From Owenia fusiformis (taxonomy: Eukaryota > Annelida > Polychaeta > Sabellida > Oweniidae), in contig CAIIXF020000009.1 of NCBI GenBank assembly GCA_903813345.2, positions 19,739,759-19,803,758 of the forward strand: a DNA stretch of 64,000 bases, written 5' to 3'. The first letter of the stretch is position 1, and each line of letters starts with the position of its first letter. The notes beneath the pieces are model-generated. The model searched no databases and was not told where the DNA came from. It saw nothing but the letters and a program-made list of their open reading frames with translations. Below are positions 28,840 to 41,879 of this stretch, one piece after another. Position numbers and translations under genes: made by a program.

Positions 28840-30939
28840 TTTGATTAGACAGGTTTCTTCACCCAGTCGAATCACTCAAAAATAACGTTCTTTTTGACAG
28901 GTTATGAACTGATACTGCTAAGTATGAAAGAAAATAAAACCACTTATCGAAAATCAGCTGCAATAATCCCGATAATAATCTAGCTTATTAAAGATGTATT
29001 CAATAACATCGACATATGTTCAAGTGTTAAAAGTTGTTGATTGCAATTGATCCAAAAAGTTTTTATGTGTCGTTCACCTCTTAAAGTTTTGAGGCAAAAC
29101 GTTACACTTATAAAGGGTATACACGAGGGGTAAAGTTAAAGTTTTTGCTATTCAGCAGGAACAATATCAGAAAACGTGAAAAAGGTTTTGATTTACCTTT
29201 GTCTTTTAAAAAGAATCTTGCTTGAATATGGTGTTTTAAAAGATTCGATACTGTCGCTTTTTTAAATATGACCTTGTACAAGTTTTTATTAATCTTTATC
29301 CATGAAGTCATTGGCTAAGCATGAAGTTTTATCCTATTTATTACTAAAATCATTCAAGCACTATTTTTCTCATGAAAAATTGGTAAACAATTTTTTTTCA
29401 GTGAGTAACAGGTCTGTCGCAACTTTCATTAAAAAATGCCATCCCTACATTACACGTCAATTTAGCAATGATCAATACATAACTGTCTTATCTAAAATAA
29501 TAACCCATCAGCGTTCTTTTTTACAAACATTGCAAACATTTGATAACACAAAAGCATTGACACCACTGCCCAATAAGCCTTTGTATTTCTATTTTCATAC
29601 GTATGGATAAGAAGAAACATACGTTATTGTGTTGTAGCTCAATTTTAGTAAGTGTGTATCAATCGTGAATGCACGCATATGATTCCCTTGTTGTTATTTA
29701 TATTAATGATAAAACAGAGTCATGACATTTTAAACGATAATTAAGAATATACTATAAATGTTCTCAAAAGAAACATACGATGTAGAAACATTCGTTACAG
29801 AGTTATATGAAAATAGCAGTTTGAACATTTCAAGTACCTTTTTGCTTAGCTGTAAAATGTAACTAAAAACGGGGCGCACTTCAAGCGATCTGTCGAAATT
29901 TCGTTTCTTATCCAAAATAGGTAGGGTCCACTTCAATTTTACTTTATCTTAACATTAATGTTAATGAATGCATTCAAACGTTGTCAGAATATTTATTAAT
30001 CCTAAACTTAGAATAGAAAACAACGATTATATATGATATCTGATGATTCGGTTATTTTTATCAGGTAGGAAACATACGATACAATATGTAACATATGTTT
30101 CAGAAATTCTCTGTATGATGAATGGACTGTTTCGAACACTTAGAAGGATCGCAAGGAATAAAAATTGTTGAGATAGAACAAAAAAGAAAACTGGAAGCAT
30201 ATGCAGTGTAATGTATTCAGTTGATAATTATGTTGCTACCATTTATTTGAACGTAGGGCGTACATAAAGCTTCTGTAAGTAGATAACAAAGAACATCACT
30301 GTTTTTTTATTTAATTTTTTTATTTCAGAGAAGAAAAAACATGTTGTTTATGATAAAAAATGTCGGGGGAATTCTGCCTACAACTCATGAAATAAGGAAA
30401 AGCGTAACGTCGAGGTTCCGATATTTTGTTACCGAAATGGATCCTAGTTTGATGAGTACAGTACCAGTGACAATAAAGTTGAAATTTAATGCATGCTGCA
30501 AAAGAAGAATATGTTGCATTTGCCAACTACAGGTGGTATTCTCGGCATTCAACATGATAATATTGTGTTAGGTGGACGAACCTGTCCTGTCCGGCAAGTT
30601 TGCAAGGATGTATGATATAGACAAGTATAATTTGGAAAATATCGAACAAGTCTTTACATGTAAATGAAACATACATAACAAAGATATTTTGTAAGCTATA
30701 GTTAGGTGATGAATGCAACTTTGAGAATCTGTTTGGCTTTCTACCAATCCAAATAGACATTTGTAAGACATTTTATAGACTCGTCTGACGCTAAGACTCT
30801 TTTGATCGTATTTACAAGAATGATATAAGATCTGCAAACAAATCCTCTCATGAAAATGAAACATACATAAAATTATGTTTGAACAGAAAGCTTCGTTTGA
30901 CTTTCCTAAACAATGTTAACATGTACGAGATGTTATATA

Positions 30940-31537
30940 CAGGGTGTCCCGAAAGTATGCCCCCCTAGGCATACATATTCCAGTGTCCTCATAGTATGTG
31001 TCATATATCATTTTAAAGCTTATCCAAAGTTACATTGATTTGCCAAGTATCATGGTTTAACTCCCAAATGGGAAAAAGTTACAGTAATTTTAAAAGTTAG
31101 TGTTTTGTCAAAATAAAGTTCAATTTTACACCACATTACTAGTCAATGTGTCCCCCCCCCTTGGCCATGTTAACAGCAGCAATTATTTTCAGATATGACC
31201 TCAGAAGCCCTTCAAATAGTGGTGTGGACTTTTATAACCCTCTTAAAACCTGTTAAAGGACTTTAGAAGAGTTTCCTTAGAGTTTCTACCCTTACCGTTC
31301 TCTTTTTCCAACTCACTATCCAACCGACCCGAAAATAATTGCTGCTATTAAGATGGCCCGGGAGGACACATTGACTAGTGTTTTGATGTAAAATTGAACT
31401 TAACTTTGACCAAACACTAAATTTTGAAATGCCTGTAAATTTTTCACATTTGAGAGTTGAACCATGACACTTGGCGAATCAATGTAACTTTGGATAAGCT
31501 TTAAAATGATATATGACACATACTTTGGGACACCCTG
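30940..31537. mobile_element. TA-flanked foldback element with CAGGGTGTCCC ends
   Basis: CAGGGTGTCCCGAAAGTATG at the left and CATACTTTGGGACACCCTG at the right are inverted, each bordered by TA. The arms stay similar for about 200 bases (AAAGCTTATCCAAAGTTACA, GACTAGTGTTTTGATG-type blocks). The interior lacks coding sequence. TIR and TA duplication indicate a Tc1/mariner-type non-autonomous element of 598 bases. Confidence 0.85.
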
Positions 31538-31768
31538 TATATGATGATAAGAGCTATTTGATCACGTTTCAAAATATGTAACATATGTTATCTAGAATTT
31601 TTGTTTAATTCGGAGGGGAATGTATATTTTTGTTGATGCAAGCATATTTTGTGGAAGAAAAATGTCTTCATTATTTACCAGACGGGTAAAGTTTATGCAA
31701 TATGAGTCTAAAATGTTAAGTCAAGGCGCAGTTGATCGTTTAACTTTTATTTCTAAAACCGTGTATAC

Positions 31769-31860
31769 GAAGGTTGTCCCAGAAGTAATGCACTATATGC
31801 TGTAACTTTATTTAATATTCTTCAATTCAGCTGAAATTTAGTGTATATATCAATTGAAGA
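31769..31860. repeat. Repeat terminus GAAGGTTGTCCCAGAAGTAATGC
   Basis: This segment appears as the reverse complement at 47305-47398, with shared GGTTGTCCCAGAAGT, AATATT-TTCAATTC-GCTGAAATTT and TATAACAATTGAAG blocks. It looks like one end of a DNA transposon. I did not find the partner terminus nearby. Confidence 0.5.
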
Positions 31861-32189
31861 TCTATCTGTCATATCCCGAAGTTTCAGCATCAAACATTAA
31901 TATTAAGTCTTACTATGGTTGCTTTAACATGGGGGTAGGGGTGGGCGGGCCAGGTTCCAATTTTTCGAATTATAAAAAGATCCAAAGTGTTATTTTATTA
32001 ATATTTCTTTTTTTAAAATATTAAAATGTTTGGGAAATTGTTAAATTTGTTCAGCATGAAATAGAATGAACTGTATTTTATTTTAAAGAATATCCAACTG
32101 TAACAAAGAAGAGTGCATAATTTTTCTATTGTTTTTAAAGAATACACACTTCGCGTTCAAAAACCAATGTGGCTCAAAAGACGATTGAC

Positions 32190-32400
32190 TGTCACAGGGA
32201 GTGCACTAAAGCTGAACTTATTATATCCTATTCACTTTTCAATATGTAATTTCAAAAGTAAACAAAAAAGAAATCAAACTTTAAACTGTACATGCCCTGT
32301 TACATGCAGTGCACTGAAGCTGAACTTATTACACCCACTCATTTCTCAATATCCTTACTTCTGTACTTCATAGTCAATACAAAAGAAATCAACATTTTCT
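32190..32400. repeat. Short tandem duplication
   Basis: Two copies of a block containing AGTGCACT(A/G)AAGCTGAACTTATTA lie at a period of about 115 bases. Each is followed by a Lys-rich AAAAGAAATCAA segment. No function is apparent. Confidence 0.5.
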
Positions 32401-33980
32401 GAAATTGGAGCATGGACCATTTATAAGAGTGCCCAATGTGTGGTTTAAGTTAGAATAATAGCCCTTGCCTAGTGGACTCGGCCATTATTCCTCCTAAAAC
32501 CCCAAACTCGTACAGAAACATACATTAAATCATTAAATGTTCCATGCAGGCAAGAAAAGTGACACCACCCGCCAGCCTTGGAACAGTGTTTTTGTTCCTA
32601 ATTAGGTAAAACAAACAAACGAGCCTTCTGGTTGCCATGCGCTTTTATAAATGCCGCCAAAACTGACCGCCAAACACCTTTGTCACGTTTGCCGTAACCC
32701 TGCAAGTCTATTACATCGTGCACGATTAAAGGCCCACTTTGGGAATTTTCAACATTTTTGGGCAAAATCAAGACATACATTTAAATTTCATACTATGTCC
32801 AATGTATTGTTAAGAACCTTATCTTTCATATGACATCAACTACAGCTCAAATGAACCACATCAAAGCTTAAATTAAATTATCAAAAAGATGGCAACTTTT
32901 TTTGTATTACATGATACATTCATTTTTATAGAAGTGTCGCCATATTTTAAATCAATAGAAATTTAAAACATGCACTTTGTTTAACATGTGCATGCATGTC
33001 AAATGATCTCTGAACTTAAAATGCTTTTTTCTGTGTGAGTTAGTCCAATATCAAAGCAAATCAAACTTTGTGTCATATTGGAGCAAGTGTGTGAGTAACA
33101 TGTTTCAATGATTTTTTATTGATCAGTATGTAATTTTCAAAGATTTATACAATAAAAAATGTTGATATTTGACATATTCATTTTTATTGATTTATATAAA
33201 TATGTACATATATATTAAATTGCAAAGGTTTTTACAGTATTACAGAAGGAATGTACAGTGTTGTAATTCTGTGAAAATATTGGTCCCTTATTAATAATCC
33301 AAATTAAGCACCACAGGAATATGCATGTCATTAGGAGGTGAACTGAAATCCATTTTGACAGAAACACCTACCAACCATTGTAATCGAAACACACTTTTTA
33401 TTCAAAAATGAATCATTACTTGTATCACCATTACAATTTGAAAAAGCGTTCTTGACAAGCAAAATTCAACCTTGAAAAAGTGTCCATATGTAATGATAGG
33501 ACATATCTTTCAGTTTTGAACTTTTCATTCAAGCCAGAGCAGTTTCTAGGCTATTTCCTTTTCAGTAAACAAAACCAGTACACATGTAGATGGTGCAAGC
33601 TCATTATAATTAGGCCAAATTAGACAATTAGACAGAAAATTTAGCCTAATTAGACATATATCGGCCTTATTAGATACACTGTATTTAGACAGATAGCTGG
33701 GCCTAATTCGAAAATTTGATACTTGCCAAAAATCTACTGACATATAGACTGGAAATTAAGTTCCAATGCCCTTGGTTAACAGCATAGGCAAAGGTCGATA
33801 GAAATAATTTTTAAATAAAGATGGCATGGTAATCGATCTGTTAAAAAAGATAATACTGGATTCATCCTCATCCTGTATCTCCATGACATACTAACCCATT
33901 TCTGTTTCTTCATGTTCCATTGTTATTATATTCAGATTGCAAACATCCAGATATAAATTCTTGATTCTCATCAGGTGCAT

Positions 33981-36900
33981 TTATTTGTCACTATTTTCAA
34001 AAGATACGTGTGGAATAGTTTTCTCTTTTTGTTTTTCATTGTTTCTTTTCTTAATGTAATCTTCTAATTGTTCAGTCCTTTTTCTGTCAATTATTTCCAT
34101 TTCTCGAATTTTCTGGAATACAGAGAAAAAAGTTTCAATTTATGTTTTGAATATGCAAAGGATACTGTTATACAGTATAATATTTGTTTATGATTTATCA
34201 ACACATTAGGGTTAAAGATGATTCATATGTACTTGTACATTTCATTCATTTCATTTATTTATTTTCAAGCATCTTGTGAAAAGTATTGTATAGAAGATAG
34301 TAAGGACGTTAACTGATAATAATACATCAACTATACTACTATTTCAGAACTAGAACCGAGAAATACTTTTACTAAAATTACTATAACAGTACAATGTACA
34401 TCAATAATAATGTTTGAAGAAAGTGGTTTGTAAATGCTATAAACAAAGCCGATAAAAGTGTTTATGCTTATTGTAAGTGTTAACACAAAATTCATTCTAT
34501 GAATAAAATTTGATGAAATTTCTGTCATTTCGTTAACTTGCCTGTGATACTTCTGTATCTATAATTTGTCTGAATTTATCTCCTTGTCCGAGCTTCTCCA
34601 TATCCTTCATGAACTGCTTTCTCTCATTTATCTCACCCTGTACTGTAAACAAAATAATAATGGACGATGAAACAATGAAAAATACACTCACATGTCTTTA
34701 TAGGTATATTCACCCTTCTTATAAATTTAAAGGATTAATTCATATATGATGTTCTTCTAATAGCATGAAAGTTACTTGTTTACAAATTAAAGGGTGGACT
34801 AATCTTTTTGGATAATTTCTTTTGTAGTTGGTCTTTCTCAGAATTTAATAAGGCATGTTCTGGGGAAAAAATGTGCCTCTACCTCCTCTTAGAAGAAAGT
34901 TAGAGCTATTTAAAGATATCATTTGCCCGTATATTTAAACCATGTTTTCTTGTCAAATGCAGCATGTGACTGTAGTTGTGTTTTGAACAATTTTGAATTT
35001 ATTAATGACCCAAACTTTCCAATGATACATTAAATACATCCTAGTAAGAGAGTGGGATAAATCTGCCTCCCAACCAACAGTGTAATTCCAATAGACAATG
35101 AAGAATATACCACAAATAAACAGGATATATAAAGGTTATGTACTTGGAGGTTTTGGATATAGGGTATATGCTGAGGGATATATTTCTATCTCCCTGAGGG
35201 ACCGAAGGAAGAAAGGGGAGATATGAATATTTCCAGAGGGGTACATTGTGTACCCTATATTCCAAAACCGACCATACTGGTGTATCTCATACTTGAGTGG
35301 GTTTGGGGTTCTACCTTTTTCAAATGACAAGATAGGCCTATACTATTAACTGTAAAAGCACAATTTATATTTAACATTTTCGTAATATTCCTTTAGTTCA
35401 ATACAATGAAATTGTAACATTTTTAAACAATCTTAAACTTTTAAAATTTAAAATTTCTAAACTTTTGAAAAATTTCTGGGAGTGGGATGGATATATTCTA
35501 TCTTTCCACATTTGGCCTGGAGCGGGACATATTCAATATATTTCCGGCGATATCTACCCTACACCCACTCAAGTATGAGATACATAGAAATAGCTGTTAA
35601 TCTGATACATACATTCATCAAATCTATCCACATAAGGTTCATCCTCTGGTAACATCTTAGCTCTAGCTTTTCTTATAGAGGCTGATGTGGGAGCAGGCAA
35701 ATCTTCTCCATATGCCATCATATTTTGTAGCCTCTCCTTATCTTTATCTGCACTGCGATCTAAATCATAATAAAAACAAATTCAGTTATAGCTAGGCATG
35801 TATCAAAATTTTTGGGAAGATCAAAATACACTCTAATACCATTGATTGGTATTCAGTAATGCACACTGGCTTCTTTCAATAACAGCCACCAATGCATGTT
35901 ATGTTCTGTAGCTCTATTAAAAACATATTGATTGTGAAGACAGGGGGTGTATTTCAGATAGTTTAAGTTAAATATAGTTTATTTATGTGTCACAAGCAAT
36001 AATATAAAAATACATTTAAAACATTTTTTTTAAAAACATTGTTTCTAGCCGATGCTGGTTTATGAGACACCAAGTTAATACATGTGTGGCCTGGATAATA
36101 TTAAAATTCCCATGTGAAAATTACTTTACTAATGCACAATAAGACACATTTATTTCAGATCACATTTGAATTTTTTAAATTTAGAAATCATCTTCAATCT
36201 TCAATCAATTTATATTTTTGAATGTATGAAACACAACATGAATGATGCAAGATGCTATACATGTAATAGGATTCAAGTGAAGAAATTGACTACACAAATT
36301 TAAATGGCAAAATTCTCGAAGCCATAACTGGGTAAAATGTACAACATTAACAAAACCTCTATAAACCATACGAATCTTACTTGGCCCAGGTTGTGGTCTG
36401 AACTTTTGCCTCTTATAAGCACCAGATGCTTCAATATCTTCTTTCTTGCGCATGTTGCCTTTGTAGTTCCTAAACATAATCATTTATCAATTTACTTTCA
36501 GTAATATAGGTATGTGTGCTGGATGAATATAGCAAATATGACATTGATTCTAACTCTTAAGACATGTAAGCCTTCACTCAAAATAATGTCTGAAGTGGTA
36601 CATTCTGAGAAAATCAACAGCAAAAGTATTTGCCTGAACTTCAAAAAATCTGTTTTGGTTATGGCAGGCGTACATGTATATCATGTATACCATGTTAGGA
36701 TATATAATGGGCTGATTTCAAAATGTCTGGAACTATCATCGATTTTTACACACAGCCTCATGGGTGAAGAAAGATGGCTCTATCAAATACATATGTAGTT
36801 CAAAGCCAAGGTTCACTCACATGTATGGGAGTAGTTCTAGAAGGTAGGTAAGACAACTTACTTTGGGTTTAATACTTTGGGAGGTGGCGGGGGACCAACT

Positions 36901-39855
36901 GTTTCTAGCATCCCAGGTTCAGCACTGGTTGTTGGAAGAACTCTGGGGGGTAACGTCTCACCCTCTGAACATTAAAAATAATCATGTACGGTAAAACCTA
37001 TCTAAGTGGAACACCATTGGTACCTCTATAAAGTGGTAAGGGTTCCACTTCTAAAGGCTCATTTAATATGAAGTCAGTTGATCTTGGAACTGAAGTGTTC
37101 AACCAATGGAGGTGTTCCACTTTAAAGGTTTCACTGTATACTTAACAAATACAAATATATGTACACATTTTACATATAGATGATATTAATATTTTAATCA
37201 ATTATTAATAAAAGAATTGAACTGCTGAATATTGGAGACCCATTGACACCTTTCCTAGACAAAATAATGCAATTTCTCACTTGTGACAAATTGTTTCCAT
37301 TTCAATACAATTACCTTTCTCAAAAATACCTTTGAATGATATTTAAAATGAGTACTTGTTGCAAGTGAACTACTTTCTAGAGTGCACAGAAAACTCTGTG
37401 TTGTGATTCCTAGTCTGTTGGCTCGTGACTTCAGAAAGTTGAAACAATCAAACACAATTTTTAGTTTTAAAGATATTATGATTATTAGCTAATTAGACTC
37501 TTTAAATGTCAGAGGTAAATTTATTAAAAGTAAACATACTCTGCATGGTCTGTGACAGTTGCCTTTGTTGGAAAGCTGTTAGTTTGGATTCCTTCATCAT
37601 TTCTGAAAGCACATATACAGACATAATACAACAACGCTGAAAATGGATTAATTTGTTCAAAGAATTATCTACAGTAAAGGACATGTATATCCATCCACCC
37701 CATACAGACAGATTGCCTAAAATTACATTTAGTATGATGTGAAAAACGACATTTACCAGGAAAGTACAAACATTTTATCACCCATGATGCAAATTAATGT
37801 TTTACTGCTTGATAAATGATGAATGACAGTCACATTAAGTTCTATAAGTATGTATTACATACCCAGTGGAGCATTTGTATTGAAGTCAATGGAGCTGAAG
37901 GTCGGCTATATATTCCTGTATAGCCGCCAAACCTTTTACCATGACAATCTTATGACGTCATCGGGACGTCATGTTTCATTTCTTCCTAATTTCACTCGCA
38001 CACAGACACGTGGCGTCATTGATATAACGTAGCCATGATATAAAAGTATGTAATACAACAGTTACCCGTATGTCCGTATCATTGAATATATGCCTTCGGT
38101 CTGTCGTAATATAACCCTCGCAAGCTCGGGCTATATTGGTGACAGACCTTAGGCATATATTCAATGATAGGGACATAACTGCTAAGAGAATAGCATGTCA
38201 ACTTGATATTTCAAGGTAACTCGTTCGATAAAGGATGACAGTAATTGAAATGATGATGTAAAGATAAAATGCCAACGAAATATTTGTAGATTTCTTTGAA
38301 AAACTAAGAAATACTGTATATATCTGATATTGAATTTTTCAAAACAGAAAAAGACCTGTAGGTCCGATTCTCCCTGGTAGCATTAACATTGGTCTCGTAT
38401 AAGTCATACAATTAGTATTTGAAACTCAACTATTATTCAAACTTATGATCGGACATAGGTATGATGTGTAGTTTTTAATAATATTAATAAAGTACAGTCT
38501 CTTACACTGCTTCAAAAGTGAAGCAGTTGAACCTGAATAATAAGAAATCTATAGACCATTGTGCCATAATATAGAGAAAAATATATTCATATTGCACACA
38601 AATGACATTTGTATATTTCAGATTATTTAGTGTTTAGTGCAATAAGCCTGTGCCCTCCTGTAATTTGAGGTCTGTCCGCCATTTACTCACTTCGAGAGCC
38701 ATGTTAGATTTTGAAACTTATGGCTCTCAAACGGAGAAGTGAACAGCTGATCAATAGTGACCTTTGAAATCGAATTGAGTCGATCCGCGGCTTACTTTTG
38801 GTCTCTAACTGTGTCTTACATCAGTATCATCAATCCGTGTAAGTATTGGAGCGCTGGAGTACTTCTTTTTCGATCAAGACTTGTAAATTGTTCATCGAGT
38901 GAAAGTTTTTTAGACCTATTTCCAATATGGCGGTTTGCTAGGTGCGAGATACGCAGCGAACGAAATGAATTTTGAGAATTAGTTAGGTTCGGACATTAGC
39001 CCATGGTTCGGACAACCTCCGGAGATTTATGAAAATGTCCGAGCAGAAACCGCCATATTGGAATTTGGCAGTAAAACGATTCACTCGACTAACAATTACA
39101 AGTCTTGATCGAAAAAGAAGTACTCCAGCGCTCCAATACTTACACGGATTGATGATACTGATGTAAGACACAGTTAGAGACCGAAAGTAAGCCGCGGATC
39201 GACTTAATTCGATTTCAAAGGTCACGATCATTGAGCTGTCCAAATGCTCCGTGGGAAAGCTATTATATCAAAATCCAAATAGCTTTCGCAGGAAGTAATC
39301 CGCCATGTTATTTTTTGAGAATTAACATGGTAGAGAAGCATCAAAATATAAAAGGTTACAGACTTTATGAGCCAATTTACAAGCAATCCAACATGTACAA
39401 ATGTCATTCGTGTGCAATATGAATATATGTTTCTATATATTATTGCACAATATTATTTAGATTTCTTATCAGGTTCACTGCTTGCCTTTGAAGCAGTGTA
39501 ACAGACTGTAACGAGAAGTTCGAAGAAGTTTCCGTGACATATTCTGTCACTCAAAAAGTCGTGACTTCAGTGCATGACAAATACGTAAATTGCGGGACAG
39601 TTAGAGTTAGACGGCCTGTGTGTGACACGGCTCATAACGATTTTAATAGATTTTTTCTAAAATTGTTCAGAAATTTCTCCTTGCTACTGACTTTTGAGCT
39701 CGAAAGTCGATGTAAATATCTTATTTCTTGCAATAAATAATTCTTTAACACAATAACTTACGTTTCATCAGTTCTTGTGTCTGTTGGCTGTATTGGGGCT
39801 GCTGTGAACTCCAAAATCCACCCTGAGCTACTGCCTGTCGACTTCGGTCCGCCAT
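33981..39855 (-). CDS. C22orf23: C22orf23 / UPF0193 (EVG1) family protein
   Basis: Seven exons give 242 aa: 39762-39855, 37540-37602, 36862-36964, 36381-36469, 35613-35759, 34542-34642 and 33981-34112. The product is a mostly helical, charged protein of unknown biochemical function. Diagnostic matches to the vertebrate family are MMKESKLTAFQQRQLSQTMQ (residues 33-52), a Pro-rich middle (VGPPPPPKVL), SGAYKRQKFRPQPGP, YVDRFDELQGEINERKQFM, MEKLGQGDKFRQII and EVSQKIREMEIIDRKRTEQL. Human is 217 aa. The C-terminal third is predicted coiled-coil by composition. The intron after exon 6 starts with GC (GCAAGT), a minor GC-AG intron; the others are GT-AG. The start ATG sits in ATTTTGATG-free context with purine at -3. 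Intron 1 contains a foldback of about 1 kb. Confidence 0.87.
35140..35585. repeat. Nested hairpin repeats in C22orf23 intron 5
   Basis: TGTATCTCATACTTGAGTGG (near 35280) and its complement near 35563-35583 form an outer pair. A second hairpin, TTTTGGATATAGGGTA against TACCCTATATTCCAAAA, spans 35150-35270. The latter resembles the hairpin at 18757-18875 (TATGGGGTATATCCCTCGGG). Confidence 0.6.
36989..37136. mobile_element. 148 bp TA-flanked pogo/Tigger-like MITE
   Basis: The element starts CGGTAAAACCTATCTAAGTG and ends GTTCCACTTTAAAGGTTTCACTG, with TA on both sides. The CAGT-AAACCT-TCTAA-T-GAACACC type of end is the one typical of pogo/Tigger elements. Related copies are at 55290-55467, 57181-58245 and 59882-60040. 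It lies in C22orf23 intron 2. Confidence 0.75.
38068..38176. repeat. Hairpin repeat with CCTCGCAAGCTCGGG loop
   Basis: TATGTCCGTATCATTGAATA and TATTCAATGATAGGGACATA are the inverted ends. Arms of about 45 bases include GGTCTGTC/GACAGACC. It lies in C22orf23 intron 1. Confidence 0.65.
38502..39515. repeat. 1 kb near-perfect foldback in C22orf23 intron 1
   Basis: The two halves are reverse complements with little loop. Outer ends are TACACTGCTTCAAAAGTGAAG and CTTGCCTTTGAAGCAGTGTA. Inner arms (38742-38945 and 39046-39237) are so alike that open frames on opposite strands translate to nearly the same peptide (IELSRSAAYF-SLTVSYISII, with one W/R difference). The central gap is about 100 bases. 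No transposase is seen. Confidence 0.85.
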
Positions 39856-40442
39856 TTTGATGCTTCACTTAGGAAACGTGACGTCACATCCGCAGGTTCT
39901 CCATGACACACCCAATGCTTGCATATTCCATTTCATTTATATATCACAATTTGGAAGTATTGGGTCTCGTTTCCGTGTAGCATTCAAATATAAATTACCA
40001 TTAAAGCTATTCTACGATATTATAGAGCTTATTTATACCCTAAAATTTAATAAAATCTTCAAATACCTTCTAAAACTTTATTTGACGCGTCATGATTGTT
40101 TTTATTTGAAGAGTCATGTGATTTTTTATCAAATATAGAAATTTTTACTTTATATGTTATAATATCACAATGAGAAACATCTACATAACTTATTTTATGT
40201 CAAGCGACAATTGATCCTCGCGGGGTGATCATAAAGGTTTGTTTGGGTTTAATTTGTTCCTTTCTTACAGCTAAAGTTTCCTCTTCTTTATTTTTTATTT
40301 CACATGTTCAACTGTTGATGATCTAGCCTATATTGTCTTTAGCTTTTAGACTATTCTGTTTCACTTTCAGATTTCAACAAGTAAACCCAGTCTGCCAGTC
40401 CGACCTTATTAATTTATTAATATGACATGCTGTCTCTTAGTT

Positions 40443-41273
40443 ACTACTTTTTTTCAAGGCCTGACTGCGACGCTAACATGCTAAATATAAGAGTTAGCTG
40501 ACGTTTTGGAGTCTGACTTACCTTCTAAAGGTTAGAACCCGAATCTTAATGAAACCATATCACCTTTGTTGCGTCGATGATGATGCATAAACATAGCATT
40601 TGATAGAAATTAGCGTAAATGCTTTTCCGACTTTTTCATTTTTCATCAATGTTGACTTCCGGGAAGGCATTGTAGTTATCACGAAATAACGCATTGACCC
40701 TTGAACTTTACTTTGTTGACGTGTCAACTAAGCATGTCTGGTGTGAAAATTAAAAGAATATTAAGCAATGTTCTACATCCGCCAAGCTAAGTGAAGTAGT
40801 CAATATTTAAAATTACCAATTTCAAGTGAAGTACGCAACGAACGAAACTGCGTGATCTACACTCCCACTATTGGTCTGAATGAAATGCTACGTAGAAATA
40901 TGAGCCGTCTGCTGTATTAGTCGATTAATAGAGTAAGACCTGTTGGTGATGCTTTATAATTTAGACCAAAACATTGAAGAACAAACGAACCTGTAAATCG
41001 TGAAAACAACGAACAAATATTCGGTTTTCACATATGTTCGGTAATTTTTCGTATTGAAACTTCCGGAACTTACAAGGAAATCATTCATTTTCTCGATCAA
41101 TGATTTACCTCTTGGATGTTTTGGCAAATGCTCCATGGTTGACGGAACAAAGGTGATATGGTTTCATTAAGATTCGGGTTCTAACCTTTAGAAGGTAAGT
41201 CAGACTCCCAAACGTCAGCTAACTCTTATATTTAGCATGTTAGCGACGCAGTCAGGCCTTGAAAAAAGTAGTA
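40443..41273. mobile_element. Foldback element with about 125 bp TIRs
   Basis: The left arm starts ACTACTTTTTTTCAAGGCCT and continues GCTAACATGCTAAATATAAG, GTCTGACTTACCTTCTAAAG and AATGAAACCATATCACCTTTG. All of this is repeated as an almost exact inverted copy at 41148-41273. The two arms differ at very few bases, so the insertion looks recent. The interior has no recognised coding sequence. Confidence 0.8.
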
Positions 41274-41552
41274 GTGTTGTTGTGAAATCGTAAATGTACA
41301 CTTCGGCAATTTTTATACTCCTTGTTACATGTTAAAAAGGCAAGAACTTAACTTCGACATATGAGTGTTACCTGATGAATGGGACCCTCACGTGCCTTCC
41401 AAATGGTAGTAAACTCCAATGTAACTACATCAGCTTATCTTTCCGTCCGATCAACAATAAGTACAGTTATACAAGAAATGTAAATGATCTGTAAAAATTC
41501 CCAAAAATGTTCCAACTGGCTTGTCATTTCTGGAAGTTATGATACGTTATAT

Positions 41553-41672
41553 TACCGAACATGTGTGAAAATGGAATATTTGTTCATTTATTTTACGAGA
41601 GCTAAATAAAATGCGAACATCCGAGCATAGAACAAACATTCCATTTTCACACATGTTCGGTATGCAGCAATG
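41553..41672. repeat. Hairpin with ACCGAACATGTGTGAAAATGG arms
   Basis: ACCGAACATGTGTGAAAATG and CATTTTCACACATGTTCGGT are inverted. The motif also occurs once near 41020-41040 (TTTTCACATATGTTCGGTAA), inside the neighbouring foldback. Confidence 0.6.
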
Positions 41673-41879
41673 CAGCTCGGTGCACCGATGTAGTACTGAT
41701 CGTTGCACAGATCGATGCATCGTTCGATGCACCGAGGTGAGATGTCACCAGTTTTCTGTACTGTAGGTATTCACTTATCGTGTCCTACGACCCCCACTAC
41801 GTTTGTGGTCATACGCGCAAATCATTGGTCAGTCAATCATTGTTTATTATTTTTGCAAAGTTGGAGAAAATACTACGAA

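Larger units (their letters stand above)
28840..33980. other. Intergenic region between GRB2 and C22orf23
   Basis: No exon of a recognisable gene is seen. Contents: a scatter of GAAACATAC(G/A) motifs (29614-30870), a TA-flanked foldback (30940-31537), a repeat terminus (31769-31860) and a short tandem duplication (32190-32400). The longest open frame (29302-29610) has low complexity and no domain signature. Confidence 0.65.

Noticed and set aside
29302-29610. 102 aa open frame in the GRB2-C22orf23 interval
   Set aside because: Low-information sequence, no domain, no neighbouring exons in phase, and base composition like the surrounding non-coding DNA.
38757-39243. Near-identical peptides on both strands as a candidate small gene pair
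   Set aside because: The similarity is fully explained by the foldback arms at DNA level; no splice or domain evidence.
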